Shown here: positions 61,259-64,000 of the stretch, one piece after another
Numbering within the stretch: position 1 is the first letter of the stretch
Layout: every line of letters begins with the position of its first letter
NCBI RefSeq assembly: GCF_001468125.1
Contig: NZ_LNYT01000022.1
Span: 1 to 64,000 of the forward strand
Direction: 5' to 3'
From: Legionella rubrilucens
GTDB taxonomy: Bacteria; Pseudomonadota; Gammaproteobacteria; Legionellales; Legionellaceae
DNA length: 64,000 bases
Notes under the pieces: model-generated
What the model was told of the DNA's origin: nothing
The model's database searches: none
The model's input: only the letters and a program-made list of their open reading frames with translations
Translations under genes and position numbers: made by a program

Positions 61259-61963
61259 ATGGCTCAAAAACGCCTTTTCATTCTGGCACCCGTCATGCCG
61301 CAATCCTCCGATATCAATAGCATGGCCGATTCGCTCTCTTTTTTATCGCCCCATTACCAGCTTGACTGGCATGATCCGTTGGCCGAAATTGACATCACAC
61401 TGCCCAATGACGATTATTATCGCCATTGGCAGGAAAAACTGCTTGGCCTCATGCCGCACTATGCGGGTTTTATCGGTTTTTCATTTGGCGGAGTTATTCT
61501 GCAGCAATGCCTCCCTCTGTTCGTCAAAAAACAGCTGATCCTCTTCTCCACCCCGACGTTTGCCGATACAGCCCTGACTGAAAAGTTGATGCGGGTTATC
61601 GATTTGTGCCGGCAGCACCAGCTGATGGCGGCTCTTGAAAGCTTATATCGTGACGTGTATTTCCCAAATGCTTTGCCGGTGACCGGGTGGGCCATTAGGG
61701 ACACAGCACAAGCAGAGCATCGCTTGATGACGGGTTTAACCAAGGTACTGACAACAGATTCAACTAAACTAATAACAATGAGCAAGGCAAATTACCTGCA
61801 TTTCATTGGCGAACAATCCAATCTGGTCAATCGCCGGAATGTGCTGGCTCCTCCACACGGGCAATTGATCATTGTTCCGGGCGCAAGCATGCGAGTATTG
61901 CAGGATAATCTTCCTTTTTGCAAAAAAATAATCCTGGAGAAACTGGATTATGACGATGAATGA
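61259..61963 (+). CDS. Alpha/beta-hydrolase-like protein, probably altered catalytic His, 234 aa
   Basis: Begins KRLFILAPVMPQSS; the nucleophile elbow is GFSFGGVILQ (Ser in G-x-S-x-G). The helical cap follows (LMRVIDLCRQHQLMAAL). At the usual His position near the end the sequence is VPGASMRVLQDN, where a PGxxH motif is expected: Met or Leu takes that place. The acid position is also unclear (GEQSNLVN). It may be inactive, or use another His. The end overlaps dlpA by 14 bp. Confidence 0.75.
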   Translation: MAQKRLFILAPVMPQSSDINSMADSLSFLSPHYQLDWHDPLAEIDITLPNDDYYRHWQEKLLGLMPHYAGFIGFSFGGVILQQCLPLFVKKQLILFSTPTFADTALTEKLMRVIDLCRQHQLMAALESLYRDVYFPNALPVTGWAIRDTAQAEHRLMTGLTKVLTTDSTKLITMSKANYLHFIGEQSNLVNRRNVLAPPHGQLIIVPGASMRVLQDNLPFCKKIILEKLDYDDE

Positions 61964-63779
61964 TGTCATTAAAATTGCCGTATTGCCTGGCGATGGCATA
62001 GGAGAGGAAGTCACCGAAGCCGCCTTGCCAATTGTTAAGGCATTGAATTTGCCGATGGAAATTCATCGAGGCGATATCGGCTGGGCCTGCTGGCAGGAGC
62101 AGGGCGATCCCCTTCCGGAGAAAACCTGGCAATTGATTCGTCATTGCGATGCCACATTGATTGGCGCCATTACCAGTAAACCCGTACGTGAAGCCTTGCG
62201 CGAACTGTCGCCCAAACTGCAAAAGAATCATCTTGAGTACGTCTCCCCTTTGATTCAATTAAGGCAAAAACTGGATTTATTCGCCAATGTACGGCCCTGT
62301 TTTAATCTGGTTGACAGGGAGCAGCCATTCCATTTCTGCATCATTCGGGAAAATACCGAAGGCCTTTATGCAGGCTTTGATTTTCACCCGCCGCCAGAAC
62401 CCATCAGTCAGTTGATACGCCAGCAAAAGCGCTGGCAGCACACCTCCAGTCAGGATTTGAGTGTGAGTCTCCGCCTGCAAAGCCGGCAGGGGTTGCAGCG
62501 CCTGTTTGAATTTGCCTTTCAATATGCAAAGGACAATCAATTTGCCCGCGTAACCTTTGCCGACAAGCCGAATGTTCTGCGGCAAAGCGGCGCATTTGCA
62601 CGGGATATTTTTGAAGCCGTGGCCGCACGCTATTCCGCCATTCATGCCGACATCGCCAACATTGACGCCGCAGCGCTCTGGCTGGTCAGACGGCCTGAAG
62701 AATTTGGCGTCATTGTCGCAGAAAACATGTTTGGCGATATTCTTTCTGATGTAGGCGCTGCGGTCATGGGCGGGCTTGGTTTTGCCCCCAGCGCCAACAT
62801 GGGTCATCAAGGCTGTTATTTTGAACCGGTGCACGGCAGCGGCCCGCGCATAACAAGCCATCGTGCCAACCCCAGCGCCATGTTTCTGACCATTGGTTTA
62901 TTGTTAAAGCATTTTGGTTACAACAGCGAAGCTGAACGCATCACCCGCGCCATCGCCGCAGTCATTAAGGATGGGCGTTACCTGACCTATGATTTAGGCG
63001 GCAAAAGCACCACCGAAGAAATGGCGCAGGTGATTATTGAACAGGTCATCCACCCTGACTTGCCAACACCGGTTTTTTTAAAGCAGAGGAGTGACGCAAA
63101 ACGGTTGACGCTGGATTTGCAACTGCAACAACTCAAGCAGTACAGCACAGCTGAAATCGCGGATGCCCTGGATGCCTGCGGAGTGGACGGTGCGCTGCTG
63201 CACATTAAACCCTTAACCAGCGGCATCAAACTGGCTGGCCCGGCTTACACGGTTCAATACAGCCCCTATCAACGCATCGGTCAGGCGTTCAAACAAGCCG
63301 CGAATTACATTGATAACGTACCGGCCAACGCGGTCATTGTCATTGATAATCAGGGCCGCATTGATTGCACCGTCTGGGGCGACATTCTCACCCAGGCAGC
63401 ATTGGTTAAAGGCATAGCAGGGACCGTCGTCAACGGGGCTGTGCGGGATGTGGCCAAGATCCTTAACAGCAATTACCCGTTGTTCTCTGTCGAACGTTTC
63501 ATGCGATCAGGCAAAAACCGCGTGCAGAAATCGGGTGAGCAATGCCCTGTCAGCATCAATGGAGTAACCATCCAACCCGGCGATATTCTTTTTGGCGATG
63601 ATAACGGCGTGTTAGTGATTCCGGCAGATTTATTGGCTGAGGTTCTGGCCAAAGCCCAGGCCATTTGTGAAACTGAAAATAAAATCATCGATGCGGTCAA
63701 AAAAGGGCAGCGTCTTGACCAGGCCAGGGAGGATTACCGTTATGATCAGCCCTGGTTAAATTCCTCGGACAAAGGATAA
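61950..63779 (+). CDS. dlpA: DlpA-type protein: isocitrate/isopropylmalate dehydrogenase + RraA/aldolase-like domain, 609 aa
   Basis: N-terminal beta-decarboxylating dehydrogenase (about 5-360): VLPGDGIGEEVTE, FCIIRENTEGLYAGFD, VIVAENMFGDILSDVGAA, EPVHGSGPRIT. C-terminal RraA/HMG-aldolase-like domain (about 400-600): STAEIADALDACGVDGALL, GTVVNGAVRDVAKIL and ILFGDDNGVLVIPADL. L. pneumophila has a protein of this fusion named DlpA. The first domain would oxidise and decarboxylate a 2-hydroxy acid; the second would cleave a 4-hydroxy-4-carboxy-2-oxo acid. Together with the DRE-TIM aldolase upstream, a 2-oxo-acid route is likely; substrate unknown. Confidence 0.88.
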   Translation: MTMNDVIKIAVLPGDGIGEEVTEAALPIVKALNLPMEIHRGDIGWACWQEQGDPLPEKTWQLIRHCDATLIGAITSKPVREALRELSPKLQKNHLEYVSPLIQLRQKLDLFANVRPCFNLVDREQPFHFCIIRENTEGLYAGFDFHPPPEPISQLIRQQKRWQHTSSQDLSVSLRLQSRQGLQRLFEFAFQYAKDNQFARVTFADKPNVLRQSGAFARDIFEAVAARYSAIHADIANIDAAALWLVRRPEEFGVIVAENMFGDILSDVGAAVMGGLGFAPSANMGHQGCYFEPVHGSGPRITSHRANPSAMFLTIGLLLKHFGYNSEAERITRAIAAVIKDGRYLTYDLGGKSTTEEMAQVIIEQVIHPDLPTPVFLKQRSDAKRLTLDLQLQQLKQYSTAEIADALDACGVDGALLHIKPLTSGIKLAGPAYTVQYSPYQRIGQAFKQAANYIDNVPANAVIVIDNQGRIDCTVWGDILTQAALVKGIAGTVVNGAVRDVAKILNSNYPLFSVERFMRSGKNRVQKSGEQCPVSINGVTIQPGDILFGDDNGVLVIPADLLAEVLAKAQAICETENKIIDAVKKGQRLDQAREDYRYDQPWLNSSDKG

Positions 63780-63783
63780 GCCA

Positions 63784-64000
63784 ATGATTCCTGCTGAACT
63801 GGATTTCATTGATATTCATTACCATGCCAATCCCGATCTGTATGAGCGAAAAGTGGATGCCTTAACTGCTGGCCGCATTTACCAATCCTTGCGGGGCGCT
63901 GTCGTTTTAACCAGCCATCTGGGCGCCACCAGCGTGGAAGCCACGCTGGCGCAGCAGCAAGGCTTCCCTGTTTTGCCATCACTCATTCTCAATCACATCA
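63784..64000 (+). CDS. Amidohydrolase-like protein (partial, cut by window end)
   Basis: ATG 63784, five bp after dlpA. The visible 72 residues start IPAELDFIDIHYHANPDLYE with an HxH metal motif (DIHYHAN), then GRIYQSLRGAVVLTSHLG. This is the beginning of a TIM-barrel amidohydrolase; the rest is outside. It is the last visible gene of the ATP-grasp/aldolase/DlpA cluster. Confidence 0.75.
   Translation, partial: MIPAELDFIDIHYHANPDLYERKVDALTAGRIYQSLRGAVVLTSHLGATSVEATLAQQQGFPVLPSLILNHI

Noticed and set aside
1-64000. tRNA, rRNA, CRISPR arrays, prophage, intact insertion sequences
   Set aside because: Searched by eye for T-loop (GGTTCRANYC) contexts, regular spaced repeats and transposase motifs; only the RAYT was found. 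A covariance-model scan would be needed to exclude small RNAs.

Overview
The window reads as a chromosome segment of a Legionella-type gammaproteobacterium. The evidence is circumstantial but consistent: moderate GC, a dlpA-type gene (isocitrate/isopropylmalate dehydrogenase fused to an RraA-like domain), and many proteins with eukaryotic-like parts or Dot/Icm-effector-like ends (LRR, ankyrin plus CaaX, a Ykt6-like SNARE plus CaaX, and large proteins with a Gly/Ala-rich membrane hairpin and a Glu-rich tail). No rRNA, tRNA, CRISPR array or intact insertion sequence was found.

Layout. 1-2.9 kb: a HEPN-domain protein, a REP-associated tyrosine transposase (RAYT) with REP-like hairpins on both sides, and a secreted protein. 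3.0-4.8 kb: a tripartite HipB-HipS-HipT toxin-antitoxin operon with three evenly spaced operators. 4.8-10 kb: an LRR protein, an ankyrin/papain-like protein ending in CVIS, and an inverse-autotransporter-like surface protein. 11.6-20.4 kb: the most striking locus, a four-gene operon bchH-bchI-bchD-(hemL::bchM). It encodes a full Mg-chelatase plus a fusion of glutamate-1-semialdehyde aminomutase with Mg-protoporphyrin IX methyltransferase. No cyclase or later chlorophyll gene is visible, so the product would be Mg-protoporphyrin IX monomethyl ester, in a genome that otherwise looks like an intracellular heterotroph. 21.3-30.8 kb: a tightly overlapping operon (beta-CASP nuclease, Zn-ADH, unusual P1B ATPase, PRPP synthetase, CopA) divergent from an AMP/thymidine-phosphorylase homologue, which looks like a nucleotide-salvage and metal-stress module. 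32-37 kb: a MASE3/PAS/HD-GYP sensor split by an in-frame amber codon, and a large effector-like protein preceded by a small protein that shares a motif with it. 37-49 kb: mostly housekeeping genes (ABC transporter, trxC, glycosyltransferase, trpS, CPA2 antiporter, polyprenyl synthase), with decayed alcohol dehydrogenase and class II diterpene cyclase genes. 50-52 kb: an unlisted 59-codon gene for a double-glycine leader peptide, followed by a duplicated zinc-ribbon protein and a Nudix hydrolase. 52-56.5 kb: a large papain-like/membrane-hairpin protein, an unknown protein, and a longin/R-SNARE protein with a CaaX box. 56.5-64 kb: a mainly co-directional run of rdgB, a GNAT protein, a TPR-methyltransferase, an ATP-grasp ligase, a DRE-TIM aldolase, an alpha/beta-hydrolase-like protein, dlpA and the start of an amidohydrolase. 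The second half of that run looks like an uncharacterised small-molecule pathway.

All functions are read from motifs and family knowledge; no database search was run. Effector status is inferred throughout.
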